A program made the position numbers and the translations under genes. A DNA stretch of 64,000 bases from Panagrolaimus kolymaensis (lineage: Eukaryota > Nematoda > Chromadorea > Rhabditida > Panagrolaimidae), in assembly GCA_028622995.1 (NCBI GenBank), contig JAJQJQ010000007.1, forward strand, positions 7,130,001-7,194,000, written 5' to 3'. A model generated the notes under the pieces. The model was not told the DNA's origin, did no database searches, and saw only the letters and a list, made by a program, of their open reading frames with translations. Shown here piece by piece: positions 45,646-58,333 of the stretch; position 1 is the stretch's first letter; each line of letters starts with the position of its first letter.

Positions 45646-46352
45646 ATTTTATTTTTTGTCTTTGGCTTTTTTTAATTTTTTTTAAGTAAATAAATTTTTT
45701 ATGAAAAATGATTTTATTTTTTTATTTACAAAAAATTAGGGTTGGGCAAAAAAATTGATAAAGCTTCAATAAAAATTAAAAAAAAATATTTGTTCCAATC
45801 AATAATAAAAATTAATGTCCATGCGTCAATAAATTAATTAGAATGACAAACTTTGATGATGGTTCATTAATTTTGAAAAAGGCTTAAATTTAATAAGCCA
45901 TTCCATTCCTTTTTTTTCTCATTCTCACCCTAAAATAGCAAACACAAAAAATTAATTTAAATGATTTCAAAGTTGTTTATTTTCTTGGTTCGATAGTTTT
46001 TTAAATGATTTTATTTTTCCAATTTTAATATTCAAAAAAATAGCCAATATGCAATTTTTCAGAGAAAACTTAGAAAACTTAAAATTCTAATTTTTTAGTT
46101 TTTAAATTTTATTGATTTTATTTAAAATGTTTACTTAAGAGAAGAAAAGACATTTTGACTTCCGAAAAAAAGGTAAATGAGAGAGATGAGTCGGAAGAAG
46201 CTATTGTTATTGTTAATTTGTATTGATTGACCCAAATTAGAAATTAAACCAAAAAACTTTTTCAAAAAAAAAACGAAAAACTAAAGCGGTGGATTTTTTA
46301 AGAAGGGTTAATTAAAAAACGTTTTTTAAAGCTTGAAAAAAATTGTCTTCAC
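45646..46352. promoter_or_regulatory. Upstream region of the 46353 gene, sharing a block with 32.5-32.7 kb
   Basis: AT-rich spacer. About 46075-46300 resembles the upstream region of OAC-1, including exact ATTGATTGACCCAAATT at 46222-46238. TAGGGTTGGG at 45737 resembles the start of the elements at 14898 and 62985, but I found no matching end. Confidence 0.4.
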
Positions 46353-48314
46353 ATGTCTAAATACGAAAATGTTTTTTATATTTATCCCAAAAAATCTGTA
46401 TTTAATGTTTCAACTAAGAAATTGTCTTCAATGACGACGGCCAATGATGAATCACCAAAAGCAATATATTTAATCGTTTCATTTTTAATAATAATAATTA
46501 TTTATTTTATTCATTTTTTGTAAGTTTGAATTTAAAAAAAAATGTAAGAGTAATTTAGCAAGAAATTTTAGGCTTTTCTCAAATTCAAATCCAGAAATTA
46601 TAATAAATAAAAACTTTGAAGAAATTTTTGACACACGAAACCCTCCAAAAAATGTCGTAATTTTATCTTCGACTTTAAACAAGCGATATTTATTTCTTCT
46701 TCCATTTACCGTTATGTCTTGGAAAAAGCTTGGAGTTCAAGCTATTGTGATACTTGTTGGTCAAGAAGATGCTTTCAAAAATGATAAACAAGCGAGAGTT
46801 ACTATTAAAATGTTGAATGATATGAAAGTGTATATTAAATATATCCAACCTGAGAGGCTCTCACCCACATCATTAAGTCAAGTAAGAGGAAAATTTTGGT
46901 TGAAAAAATTCTGAAGTGTAGGCCAAAAAGATGGTGAGAGAGGCAAATCAGCATCGCAAAAAAAAAACTGAAGGAGCACATTTTATTTATATAAAAATGG
47001 CTTCGTGAGACACAAAAAAAAATACACATTTAATCAAAAAATGGTGTAACCGAAAAAATTCGCAAAATAAAGCAAAACTTTAGTGACTTTCGTTGAAGTT
47101 AGTTTCGCTCCCTAGTTTTCGCAAGACACGAAAAAAAAGAAAAAAAAGAGCGAAAGATTGGTAGTGATCTTAAAATTATTGCAGAATTGCTGATTTTTGC
47201 TTTTGCTAGCGAAGTTGAGCAATTTTGAAGGATAGCGAAAAGAATTTTAGATTTAAGGAGAAATTGAAAAACTTTTTTTTACAAAATTCTTTTTTGAAGA
47301 AAATCCTTTTTTTTATAGATAATTCGACTTTTTGGAGCAGCTCTTCCTTTTGCTTCCCATTTTCAATCAAAAAATGAAACAATCTTTATTTCATCCGACG
47401 CAGATTTGGTTGTATTTCATTTAGAAAATCATATCCCAAATTTATTAGAAGGAAAAAAATTGCATTTATATAATTCAAAATGTTGTGATCCAATAAATAT
47501 TCCTCCAATGAAAGGAAATTTTACTGTTCCTATGTATCCAATGGGAACCATAGGAGCCACAATACAAACATGGAACGAAATTATGGGTAATAATTTTTTT
47601 GATAGTTTAAAGTTTAAAAATATGAAGGATTTAGGTTTCGGGAAAGCGCCGATGACCGTAAAAGAAATGGAAGATTATATAATAAAAAAATTTGGTCCAA
47701 ACTTTTTCCATCCAAATAATGAAAAAAATCCCGAACTTGTTGGCTCGCAAATTTGGTATGCAGATCAATCATTGATTAGTTATAAAATTTATGAATGGCT
47801 TAAAATGTAAGTTGAGAAGAACAGATCCAAAATAGGAAAAAAACAACGATGGAAAAAGAAAATCGCATTTTGGGAGTGCACTTTTTAAAAATCTAAAATA
47901 CATCGCAAAAGAATGATTTTTCAACTTTAATTTTGTGCAATTTTCTAGTATTTTCTTCCGATTCACAAATATTAAATTTGGCACTGGTGTTGCTCCTAAA
48001 CTTGAAAACTCTTTTTTAGCTCTCAAAATCGACTATCAACATCGGAGCATTCCGAGGGACCTCGTCGAATAGATCGCATCAAATGGCCTGAACCATCTCA
48101 ATTCAAAAACTTCAAAATTGAAAACTTTGATGATTGCCATCAACCAACAGCAGCTTTTGCAATTGATGAATGGGAAAAATTTAAGCCATTTTTAGAATTT
48201 GCATTTGAAAACGATACAAATTTAATGGAAACTTTTACAAAATACAGACAAAATTTTATGCATAGTTTTATATTTTTGTTGAAAAATTTTGTTAAAAGAC
48301 TAAATTTTTTTTGA
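46353..48314 (+). CDS. Type II membrane glycosyltransferase-like protein with DxD, 4 exons, 419 aa
   Basis: Exons 46353-46519, 46572-46881, 47319-47806 and 48020-48314 join in frame. Residues about 38-57 (IYLIVSFLIIIIIYFIHFL) are an anchor. The lumenal part contains KNVVILSSTLNKRYLFLLPF, MSWKKLGVQAIVILVGQ, IIRLFGAALPFASHF, ETIFISSDADLVVFHL (DAD motif), MYPMGTIGATIQTWNEIM, WYADQSLISYKIYEWL and later RRIDRIKWPEP. The order (N-terminal nucleotide-binding strand, DxD, later acidic DQ motif) is like retaining GT-A enzymes. I do not recognise the exact family. The large intron 46882-47318 has no extra features. Confidence 0.72.
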
Positions 48315-48579
48315 ATTTGATGTAATTTTTTAATTTATTTATTAATAATCTATAGCTTTAATTTAATCTGGAATTAATTTTAATGAAACATCTTTTCTTT
48401 TGTTTTTTTGGGATGGTTAATTCCATTCTTTCATACTTTTTTAGGAGAAAAAAAATAAATTTATTAGTATTATAAAAAAAAGAAGACATAAGTTACAGTT
48501 TTTTAAAAATTTACAAAATATTTCCCTGATTTCTTGTGAGTTAAAATATTTAGTTAGAATAACATACATATATATATGT

Positions 48580-49398
48580 TTAATAACACAAAAGGCACAA
48601 TTTAGATAATTTAAAAATCAAATAATTTCTTTCTTTTGAAAGATTTCGATTAACATCACCAAAATATTTATTAAATTGTCGAAATTGTAAAACATCCAAA
48701 TCTTTTTGAGTTGTTTCATCCAATTCCAATATTTTTGTAAAACATGTTAAAGCATAGAGAAGATATTGTAATTCATTTTCCATCAAGTTGTGGTTTGAAA
48801 AAATGTTTGTCAAAGAATGAATAATCTTTTCATCTTCTTTTTCCATTTCATTCATTGCTTTTGCTGCCATTTCAATTAATAAAGGAATATCTTTATCCAA
48901 ATATGCCAGTAAAAGATCAGGTCTTTTGGCGATAGTTTTAATTAAACAATGAACTTTGGTGGCACAAAATTTATTATCGAAAAAAGCTTTATCGTTTCTG
49001 AATGGTTCGTTTTTGATGGAAATTTTATGATCAAAAGCAATCGTAGTAATTGAAAGTTGTTGATTTTTAATGAAAATTACTTCATCATCTTTTTTCTCAA
49101 CAACTTTATGGAACTTCATTCCAATTTCCATGCATTTTTTTAACCGACATTTATTACACTTGCTTCCAAAAATTGTTGGCACAGAAAAAAATTAACTTAA
49201 AATTAATTTTAAAAAAAAGCAAAGTTTAAAAAAGAAAGAAAACTTACAAATGAGGCATTTATTTTTTGTTTTGCATCTAAAGGATATTTTAATTTGTAAA
49301 CTTTTAGCAAAAAATTCTTCACAGTCATTACAACATAAACCGCCAAATCTATTTAGAGGGATAGTAATGTGACGAGAGCAAACTTGACAATAGCTCAT
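48580..49398 (-). CDS. Small nuclear hormone receptor-like protein (NHR-F), splice acceptor altered
   Basis: Exon 1 is 49398-49248: CQVCSRHITIPLNRFGGLCCNDCEEFF and FRCKTKNKCLI, a complete first finger and half of the second. The next exon should begin at about 49182 with PTIFGSKCNKCRLKKCMEIGM, completing the DNA-binding domain, followed by about 180 residues ending FKLSKLCLLCY. Directly before it the sequence is TTTTTTCTG, so the acceptor is TG where AG is expected. No nearby AG restores frame. The C-terminal domain is more distant from the other small receptors. Either a rare acceptor or a recent splice mutation. Confidence 0.65.
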
Positions 49399-50106
49399 TC
49401 TAAAAAACAATAAAAAAAATAAAAAGGAGCTTTTAGAAAAGAAACAAAATCTAATGTTTTTGTACTCTCGAAACTAAAAAATTTTCTCGAAGCAAAGATT
49501 ATTTTTTTTATCGAAAATAGTATTTTTTTATTTTTCAAATTCACGGTCATTTAAAAAAAATTCTAAGTCTCTGATCGTGAAAGGAAAACTTTTTTTTCTC
49601 TCTATCTGCTTTTGAAATTCAGAATCCATCTCTTTTGGCGGCAACAGCGGGCATATCAAAGTCAAATTCAATCACATGATTGCCTTGCTTTTGAAGGTAA
49701 AACTTTATTATCTCCGAAATGAATCAAGGCCGGCGCCGCGCATCCATCCAAGCATCGAAGTTCACTTTAAAATCAAAATATTTTGGCGTTTTTTTCTCCA
49801 TCAATTAAAATTATCTTCTTCTTATTTATTTTTTATAGAAAGTCGGTTGACCCGGCGCGCTTTACTTAGATACTTTTAGCTGATTATGGACTTCTTTGGT
49901 CTATGCCTTCCCTAATTATTTATCCTTTTCATTTTTTTCTTTGATTCTCAAGGGCATCCATCTATCTGTCCCATACTTTTTAAAAAACTCTTAAAAACAA
50001 AATTCCGATGTCTAAGATTTATTTTCCTTTCGTTTCGATCTTTTGCTAATATTGCCTCTAGATATTTTTCGATTGTCAAGAGTTTTAATAAAAAAATTTT
50101 TTAGAA
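49399..50106. other. Divergent spacer between NHR-F and NHR-C
   Basis: AT-rich with GC-rich spots (GGCCGGCGCCGCGC near 49729, GACCCGGCGCGC near 49850). TTTTTTAG ends 3 bp before the NHR-C ATG and may be a trans-splice acceptor. No gene seen. Confidence 0.5.
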
Positions 50107-51021
50107 ATGAAAAAATGCAAGATTTGCACCCGAAATCAAAACGGTGATTATCAAAATTATGGTGGAGAATGTTGTAGGGAATGTTCCTCATTTTTTACTC
50201 GAACCATTTGTGCTAATATCCAATATGAATGCTCAAACTTTTATTTATGTCTTGATAGTAAGTCAATTTTATCTATCACAAAAAAAAAAATCCTGACGAA
50301 ACTTTATGACTTATTTCTATGTCTGACCAACTCTGAGATGACTTGAAAATTTTTGACGAAACTTTAGAGTAGCATGGATTTTTATTTCAAAACAACTGTC
50401 AGGTTTTTTGCTTCTTTTGTAGAAGTTCTTTTAGTGACGACAATCGCCAGGCCCATGACTTACAGAATTAATTTATTGTTTTTAGACCCATCACTCCAAG
50501 GATCTCAATGTCGAGGATGCAGATTCTCCAAATGCCTAGAAATTGGAATGAATTGCATTCAACTTAACACTTATACCAACTACAAACCTATAAAAAATGG
50601 AGTTTGCCACAAATATTCAAAAATCATCCATAATTTCTTTCAAATATGCCTTGAAAAACCTGAATTTTTTTATGATTTAATTAAAAAAGACGATCCAAAT
50701 TTGATAGAAAAATCTCGCATAAAACTAAATAATTTGGATCAAATTTATCCCGAGCGCGTTTTAAATTGGGCAATGATTTTACAAAATAACAAATTCAATT
50801 CATGCGAATTTCAAATACTATTCTTTTTAATTATTTATAGCATAAATTTATCTTGGATTCCTCCATTTCAACAAGAATATATTAAAGAATGCCAAAATCA
50901 AGCGATCGATAAAAAAGCTCATCATTTTAAAATTCCAGAAAATCGAAAAGAAACTTTAAAAAAGCTTACCGAATTTTTTTCTAACAAATTTGAAACTTTG
51001 TATTGTTCAACAATGAAATAA
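50107..51021 (+). CDS. Small nuclear hormone receptor-like protein (NHR-C), 2 exons, 228 aa
   Basis: Exons 50107-50257 and 50486-51021. Finger 1 is CKICTRNQNGDYQNYGGECCRECSSFF; finger 2 spans the intron (YECSNFYLCLD, then GSQCRGCRFSKCLEIGM). The C-terminal domain carries FFQICLEKPEFFYDLIKKDD, RVLNWAMILQNNKF, LSWIPPFQQEYIK and KKLTEFFSNKFETLY. The start is the first ATG, just after a possible trans-splice acceptor. It shares 60 identical bases with NHR-D (second finger) and 100 identical bases with NHR-E (last codons into the 3' flank), so it looks like a mosaic of its neighbours. The intron is 228 bp. Confidence 0.87.
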
Positions 51022-53035
51022 AATGCAGAAATAAATTTTTTTAAAAGCATTTTAAAATCATCGAAACAGTTTTTTAGAAAACACCTTGAAAAATTAACCC
51101 GCTTCCCTTTAGATAAAATAAACCGAATTGCGTGTTTATTTAGCATGAAAAAAGTAAAAGCATAACTTTTTAAATTTCTTAAGCAAAAGACAGCATTCAA
51201 AAAAAAAATTCACAAGTTTTTTAAGTGATAAAAAACGATAGATCGCCATATCCGTGGACTCGGTTTTTTTTTCCTCATTTTACTTTTTTTCGCCGTGAAT
51301 CTCTCCATTTACGGAGATTTTTATCTCCGTCAAATATCAGCGTCTCTCTTTCGATGTGAGCCTTCGTTTTGCCGCTGTTTGAGATACAAACTGAAAAAAA
51401 AGAAGCTTTTAAGTGGTCGAAAATCTTTAGAATTTCATTCAAGAACTTTGAAATATTTTAACTGAAAAATATTCTTATGTTTGTTTTTTCGAATTTCCTG
51501 AGTTTTCGATGTGGTTGAGATCCATATATCAGTCCACCTTTACTTTCTCCATTCCCATTTCATTTTTTTCCGTTTCTGTCCTCCAAATTATCTCCGCAAA
51601 AAATCTTCGTCTCTCGATTCGAGGAAGCAAAGAGAAGAAGAGTCTCTCGCTTTCTTCGCTATTTTTCTTCATTCAGATAGACGAATTTTAGCTCAAAAAA
51701 TAAGGACAAAAAAAGATATACAAATTATTGAAGCAAAAATAAAGCTAAAGCCTTTAAATCTGAAATTCTCTACTCTGGCTTTGGAATATTATTGATGGCA
51801 GTAGCATATTCAAAAATCCGATTAGTTAGAAAAAAATTTTCCTGGAGAATAAAAAAACAAAACTTTATATTTGCGCAATTGATGTAAAAGGTCATGCGGG
51901 AGAGAGAGAGTCGCTTCTATTTCCGAAAGTAATCAATCAAAAAAAATGTGATAAATTTATGCTAATTTTTTCTTTCTTTATCCATTTTTTTCTATTTTTC
52001 TTCGAAAAAGAAATAAATGTTTTTTTATTTTAGATTCGAAATGTCCATTGCGCTTGAACAATAAAAATTAAAAGGAAGGAAAAAAAGTTAGTTAAAAATA
52101 TTTATTTTTTGTTCAAAAGAAATAAATTTTTTTATTTTAATGTTTAAATTCTAAAAACTAATTATAATTTAAATTTCAAGTTCATTTTTCTTCAAGAAAA
52201 ATTTCAATGAATGCTCAACAAAAACAGATTACTATATTCATTAATTAAGTGGACTTGGGATTGTAAATTCAGCTTCAATGTACTCAAGAAACTTTTGCAA
52301 TAACCGTTTATCATTGTGATCATAAGTCTTGTTATCATTGCAATTATTATTTAAGAATTTTTGAAAATAGTCAATATTTAAATTTTTGGATTGTTAAATT
52401 TTTATTTTTCTTTAAGCTTTTTTTAATTTTTAATTAGTTTTTCTAAATAAATAATAAAATTTCATTTAATAATTTCACTTTATTTTATGCTAACTATTCT
52501 ACAGTCCAATTATAAAAAAATAATTAATAATTATTATATCTTTTTTGTTTTAGTTCTTGCGAGCATTGATGATAGGTCGATATTGTTTCAATGTTTCAAT
52601 GAAAAACCAAAAATCATTGACGACGAACATTTTTTATGCTTTTTTTCACTTTTTTTGGTGTTTTTTGATTCTAAATTTTTCTTTTTCTAAGCTTCATTTT
52701 TTTCTTTTTTGCGATTTTAATATCGATTTTTATTTTCCAAAAAATAATTTTTTAAGAGTTTAATTAGTACCATTAATTTATCCTTCGTCGAAACTAGTAC
52801 AAGAAAAGTAAAAATTTAGAAAATTTTCAAATTTATTTGCTTTTTCACTTTTAGCTTTTTACTTTACTAAAATCCACAGTTTTGTATAACTAAAAAAACG
52901 AGACTTTCCAAATAAATTTTCTTTAAAACAACATCTTTATGAGAAAAAAAAGTCTCTCGATCCACTGTGTAAAAAAATTTTATTATCTTAAGTTTAAAAT
53001 TTTTAAATTTTAGATTTTTTAAAAAATCAAAAAAC
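51022..53035. other. 2 kb intergenic region with no gene seen
   Basis: AT-rich DNA with pyrimidine-rich stretches. It contains a short perfect hairpin at 51311-51330 and a GA tract at about 51899-51911. Open frames near 51509-51795 and 52487-52763 lack protein-like composition. Confidence 0.5.
51311..51330. repeat. Short perfect hairpin
   Basis: ACGGAGAT, four T, ATCTCCGT: an 8-bp stem with a 4-base loop about 290 bp beyond the NHR-C stop. Further CTCTCC and TCTCTC segments surround it. Function unknown. Confidence 0.4.
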
Positions 53036-55879
53036 ATGGATTCTTTAAATAGTAATAAAAGAAATGATCTTCAATGTTGGCGTGCCATAGCTATTACTTC
53101 CGTATTGTTGTTTCACATTTGGCCTGAAACATTTCCTAATGGTTTTGTTGGTGTTGATATGTTAGTTTTATTTATCTCAAAGATTAGAAAAATAGAATTA
53201 TAAATGAAAGATTTTTTAGATTTTTTGCTCTCTCAGGATTTTTAATGGCTATGTGCTTTTTTAAAAATGACGGGAGTAAATTTAATGTTTTGGTATTTTA
53301 TTACCGACGAATAAAAAGAATAGTCCCAATTTTTGTGGTTGTAATATTTATGTTTTTGATTTTCTTCAAAAAATTTGTTTATTCTACGGAATATTATTTA
53401 TTAGTGATCGATGCAAAATGGAGCGTATTTTTTGCTACAAATTTCCAAGATCATATGAATAAATTGGATTATTTTCATACGGTAAAAATTAACAAAACGT
53501 TGCCTTTTAGGATTTTTATAAGCAAAATAAATCGAAACTTGGCAGCTTTACTAAAAATTGAGCGCTTTTCAGAAATCAAATTATCATTTTTTTCGTCATT
53601 GTTGGTCCTTGGCTGTAGAAATGCAATTTTACACTATTTTTCCTTTAATAGCTTTGATCCAAGCTCACGTATCTCACAAGTTTCTTTGTTTGTTTTTGGT
53701 GACCATTTGCATGACATCTTTTTTATATCAATTTACTTCTTTGGACGCAGTAACAAAATTTGAATCAATTTTTAGTCGAATTTGGCAATTTTCTTTTGGA
53801 ATATTAGCTCAAACTTTAAAAGCCCCAGAAAATTTAAAATTGTGTAATATTTATTTATTTTCAATTATAATTATAATTCTTTCATTTCCATATTCAATTG
53901 ATTCGACTATTTTAAGTTTTGGCATAGTTTTAGCTGTAAGCGTTGTAATTATGGCTTCTACAAGCGATGAGGAATCCCCATTTTCAAATTTTATTTCTAA
54001 TAATTATATGAAAAAAGCTTTGATTACTTTGGGTGATATTTCATACGTTTTGTATTTAATTCATTGGCCTTTAATAACATATTTGCGACATATTAGAGCC
54101 ACATTTTCAACCTTCAGCTTTATTGGTAAGTAAAGGGATTAAGAAAACTTCTGATTCTAGTCTCTAAGTTTGCATCATTGATAAACTTTTTTTGAGAAAA
54201 ATACTTTAAAAATAATTACTAAAAAAAGCTTGAACATAAAAAAAATTATAAGCGAGGAAGAGTAGCAATAGTTTTTTTCCAATTTTTTTTATTCCATAAA
54301 ATATTTTGGTCATGATTCTCCCGATCGATTCTCAAATCTTGTGGAGATCTTGCAAAGAATTAAATTAAGGTTTTCAATTTGACATAAAACATTCCATTTC
54401 AGAAGGATGTTTTATTATTTTTGTATCCCTCACTTTAGCTTTAATTGTTCATCATTTGTTGGAAAAAAAGCTTCTTGAATTTTGCGATTCATACACAAAA
54501 CTTGGTTTTATTCTGTTGATTTTATATTCCAGCATTTTTATTTTCATCTATGCAACTACCAAAAATGTAAGTCATACTTTAAAAAAAATCATTTCAAAAA
54601 CTTTTAGAAAACGGAATATTCCAGGTTGACGTTGGACTTTTTTGCTAATGCCTCAAATCTTTCTCAACCTTTAATTTTACCACCAAATTGGTCTACGATA
54701 AATGAAATAGAAGTAGCAGAAAAAATTATACATGATAAAAATCTTTTGGGACAATATATTCCTTGCATTTTTCAAAAAACTATTCATTTCGATAATTATA
54801 ATATTAAGCGATTGCAATATTGCGAAGTCGAAGTAAATCCAAATGCAAATTTAACCGCTGTTTTGATTGGGAATAGTTTTGCTACGAATATTATGGGTGC
54901 TATAACTTCAAATAAAATATATAAAAAGGTTATTCGTGTTTCTGCTTATGGTTGCAGAATTCCTCAAACTGACGATATTAGGGAATTAGATAATGAATGT
55001 TCCATAGCCACAAAAGCCATGAAAGACGCGGTTAAAATTTTTAAACCAGATGTACTCTTTATTGTTCAAGCATATTGGGGTCCTATAATCAAAACAGATA
55101 GCGAAATTATAACGAAAAATGAATATCAAAAATGGAATGAGTTTATTGATTATTTACAAAATTACACAAATGTTATTATTTTAAATAAAGAACAACTAAT
55201 ATTTCTATGGCAGATCTCCCTGGAATTCTCAAGAAGAAAATATTATATTATACCTATTGAATTCACAATTCCTAGACCAGTAAGAATTTGGCTTAACACA
55301 GACTGCTTTCGCAGATTTCATCAAAATTCTTCGATTCCATTATCGGTTTTTTGTTGCATCAAAAATTGTTAAACGAATTGAAAATTTTTTTTAATTGGAC
55401 TCAATTTTTTAATATTAAAATAAGAAAAAGAAAACTTAGGTAAAAAGCCAAATTGATTTTGATGGTTTTTGACGAAATTTACTATCAGTTTCTGCGTTTT
55501 AAAAACAAAAATGCCAGAAATTAACTCAAAAATTAAAAAAGTAGTCAAATTTCTAAATTAACCGATTTTTTTGACTCTATTCATTGTGCTTAAAATCAAA
55601 ATAGAGAAGCTCTGGTTTAGAAAATTCACTAAATAAACTGAGAGTTTTTTTTAGAAAGATAATCCAATCATTAAGCTTTGGATAAATAATTTAAACTGTA
55701 CCAAATGTATTTGGTTTGATTACAAAGATGCATTGTGTAATGGAACACATTGTGATGCAGTAGATTCTTTTACAAAATTGCCTTTATTTCAAGATGATCG
55801 GCATATTTCTATTTTTGGATTAAGAAGATTAAAGCCTGTCATTGATAATATAACAATGGAAGCTTTAAAACAATTTTAG
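53036..55879 (+). CDS. Acyltransferase-3/SGNH membrane O-acyltransferase (OAC-4), 6 exons, 666 aa
   Basis: Exons 53036-53160, 53220-53481, 53573-54125, 54403-54566, 54608-55279 and 55655-55879, all in frame. The exon pattern equals OAC-1 (exon 2 is 262 bp and exon 6 is 225 bp in both). Motifs: ITSVLLFHIWPETFP, FFALSGFLMA, FYYRRIKRIVPIF, FRHCWSLAVEMQFYTIFP, DISYVLYLIHWPL, then SGNH block LTAVLIGNSFATNI and the C-terminal QDDRHISIFG. It is the closest relative of OAC-1 here, 18 kb away, in the same orientation. The ATG follows TTTTAG (about 53006-53012) after a short gap, a possible trans-splice site. Intron 5 is 375 bp. Confidence 0.9.
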
Positions 55880-55989
55880 AAAATGTTTGAGAAGAAAAAA
55901 AAGATTTATGAGTTTAATAAATTTGTTTTTAATAAAGTTTGTGTGTGCTAAAATACAATAATAAACGATTCTGTTTGATACCTCAAGCC

Positions 55990-56329
55990 TCTTCCTCGGG
56001 CGGTGTTTTGAATAAAAAATTGAGCCGTTTTTTTCCATTGAAAAACTTTCTTCTTCTTCACCCCGCGGATCGGTAAATATTTGCGACGGAGGAGTAGCAT
56101 CAATGTGTCCTTGTCGCCTCGGGAGGCATAGACGCAGAGGAACGAAGGTGAATGCCTCGCTAATATGTCCTTGGGAAGCGCATTATCAAAGGTGAGGATC
56201 AAAAAAAAATTTCAACGCTTGCCTCTGCCTCCTTCATTAAAATGAAAATCGATTTCTTAAATTACTAAAATTTCAATTCCACGTTGCAGCAGTCTAACAA
56301 ATTTTTTGAGAAATGATGATTTAAAAAAT
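55990..56329 (+). promoter_or_regulatory. Upstream block of NHR-D, duplicated upstream of NHR-E
   Basis: Segments recur in order at 61250-61560: AAAAACTTTCTTC, GCGGATCGGT, a GGAGTAGCA/GGGTAGCA motif, and GCATTATCAAAGGTGAGG at 56180 against GCATTATCAAAGATGAAG at 61412, each followed by an A-run. Distances to the ATGs are 117 and 138 bp. It may be promoter or 5' UTR carried along by gene duplication. It also has a G+C-rich stretch unlike its surroundings. Confidence 0.5.
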
Positions 56330-57105
56330 ATGAATAACTATTCTAATTTTTCTTCGACGATGTTTCAATGCAAAGTTTGTAGTAGAGATCGAGAAAATCA
56401 TGAACAACGCTATGGTGGAGAAAGTTGTCATGACTGTGCGTCATTTTTCATTTTTACCATCAAAATTGATGCGAAATATGAATGTTCCAATTATTTTCTT
56501 TGCCTTGATAGTGAGTTTTAAAAATTTTATTTTAAAGTGTATTTTATCCAAAAAAAGTTTTAGCTCCATCTCTTCAAGGATCTCAATGTCGAGGATGCAG
56601 ATTCTCCAAATGCCTAGAAATTGGAATGAATTGCGTGGAACTTAACAACTACACCCATAAACGTATGAACCCTGAAATTTATCAAAAATATTCAAAAATC
56701 ATCCACAATCTCTTCCAAACATGCCTTGACAAACCAGAAATGTTTTTTGATTTTGTTAAAAAAGACGATCCATCATTGATTGAAAAATCAAAAAAGAAGA
56801 TGAAAGAAAATTTAATTAATAATTATACCTATCCTAAGCATACTTTAACATGGGCGTTTCTCTTACAAAATAATAAGTTCGAATACCATGAATTTCGAAC
56901 ATTATTTTATTGCATCCTTTATAACTTAAATTTATCTTGGATTCCTCCATTTCAACAAGAATATATTAAAGAACTCCAAAAAAAAGTTATTGAAGCCAAA
57001 GCAGCTGCATTAAAAATAAATGAAAATCGAGAAGAAGCCTTGAAAAAGCTTACGGAATATTTTGTTATTAAATTTGAAATGTTGTATGCTAAATCTCTTT
57101 TGTAA
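56330..57105 (+). CDS. Small nuclear hormone receptor-like protein (NHR-D), 2 exons, 240 aa
   Basis: Exons 56330-56510 and 56564-57105. Start at the ATG giving MNNYSNFSSTMFQ; an internal ATG 10 codons on is possible. Finger 1 is CKVCSRDRENHEQRYGGESCHDCASFF; finger 2 spans the 53-bp intron (YECSNYFLCLD, then GSQCRGCRFSKCLEIGM). The C-terminal domain has FQTCLDKPEMFFDFVKKDD, LTWAFLLQNNKFEYHEF, LSWIPPFQQEYIKELQKK and ALKKLTEYFVIKFEMLY. All eight zinc ligands are present. Nearest to NHR-C and NHR-E. Confidence 0.87.
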
Positions 57106-58333
57106 TGGTTTTTTTTAAAATAAAAAGCATTTTCAACGTATCTTCTTAATTTTTTTGTCTTTAGTGTTGCATCATTATTCCAATTTGTTTTTCATTTATT
57201 AAAACGTAATAAAGATAAAAAAAATCATTGAAAATGGATGTAAAAAAGCATAAAAAATGATAAAAATAAAGCACTTTTACTCTGCAATTTTTTTTCTTAT
57301 TCAAAAAGTTTTTTTTTTCTTCAATTTCTTACATCAACGCTTGATGCAGGTGTTAATAATTTTTGGTTGAAGGTCATAAATGGTATGCGATTCAAAATCC
57401 CGTTGAGAATAATTTTAATATATTTAATTAAAATTATTTGGAACAAAATATCCATATGTCCAATTCAAGACCTAATTCAAAACGAGATTCACTGATGTCT
57501 TGCCTCAAAGCTTGCTTGATATATGTGTTCTTATTTTGCAGCCATTTTTGAAATGTCTTTTATTTGCTTGTATTTTTAGAAGTAAAATAACAAAAAACAA
57601 CTTAAAAAAAGGTGATTTTAAAATTTTTTCATAAACCTCCTTTTTTATAATTAATTCCTCTTATCCAAACAATTCTTTGGTTCAGCCATTAAAATCCAGC
57701 TAATCGGTTATTCATTGATAAACTTTTTTTAATCATTTATCATTTATTTACATTGCTAAAACCTTTAAAATGAAAAACTCAGTCGCGAAAAGATTACATA
57801 CACATCTTCTTTTTTTTAACTTTTTTCTTTCACTTTGAACTTGTTTTCCCTTTATCGATACGAAAAAACGTTTTTCCGCGATATTGTCTAAACGCGACGT
57901 TTTGATAATTAAACTTTTATTAATTCTTCAAAGTTGAAAGAAAATAAAGTTTTTTTCTCCAGGAATTGTAGCTTCCAACCTTCAAAAGTTTATTCATTTT
58001 TGACAAATGATGGTGTTTTTAATTTTTACTTTCAGGCAAATTACCCATATTGATTAAACATAACGACAATGACTATTTTTTTCAAAGTTTCTGCTTTTGT
58101 CAAACAAATTTAACTTTCATTTCTTTTTCAGATATATTCAGCGTACAAAAAAGATTCTGATTTAACTATGGATTCTTGTTAATATTTAAATAGGTATCAC
58201 TTAATATAGCTTCGTCTCATTTTTTAAAATTTAATTTAAAAATGGCTACATAAATATATATTCACTTAAGTCAAAAACAAAAAACAGTTTTATCCTTTAC
58301 AAAAAAAAATCAAAAAATCGATTCAAAAAATAT
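57106..58333. other. 1.2 kb intergenic region, no gene seen
   Basis: AT-rich spacer between convergent NHR-D and GT92-b. No frame, repeat or RNA gene recognised. Confidence 0.5.

Noticed and set aside
51509..51795. Two overlapping plus-strand frames of 60-94 codons
   Set aside because: They derive from CTCT/TTTC-rich DNA and show no protein-like pattern or splice context.
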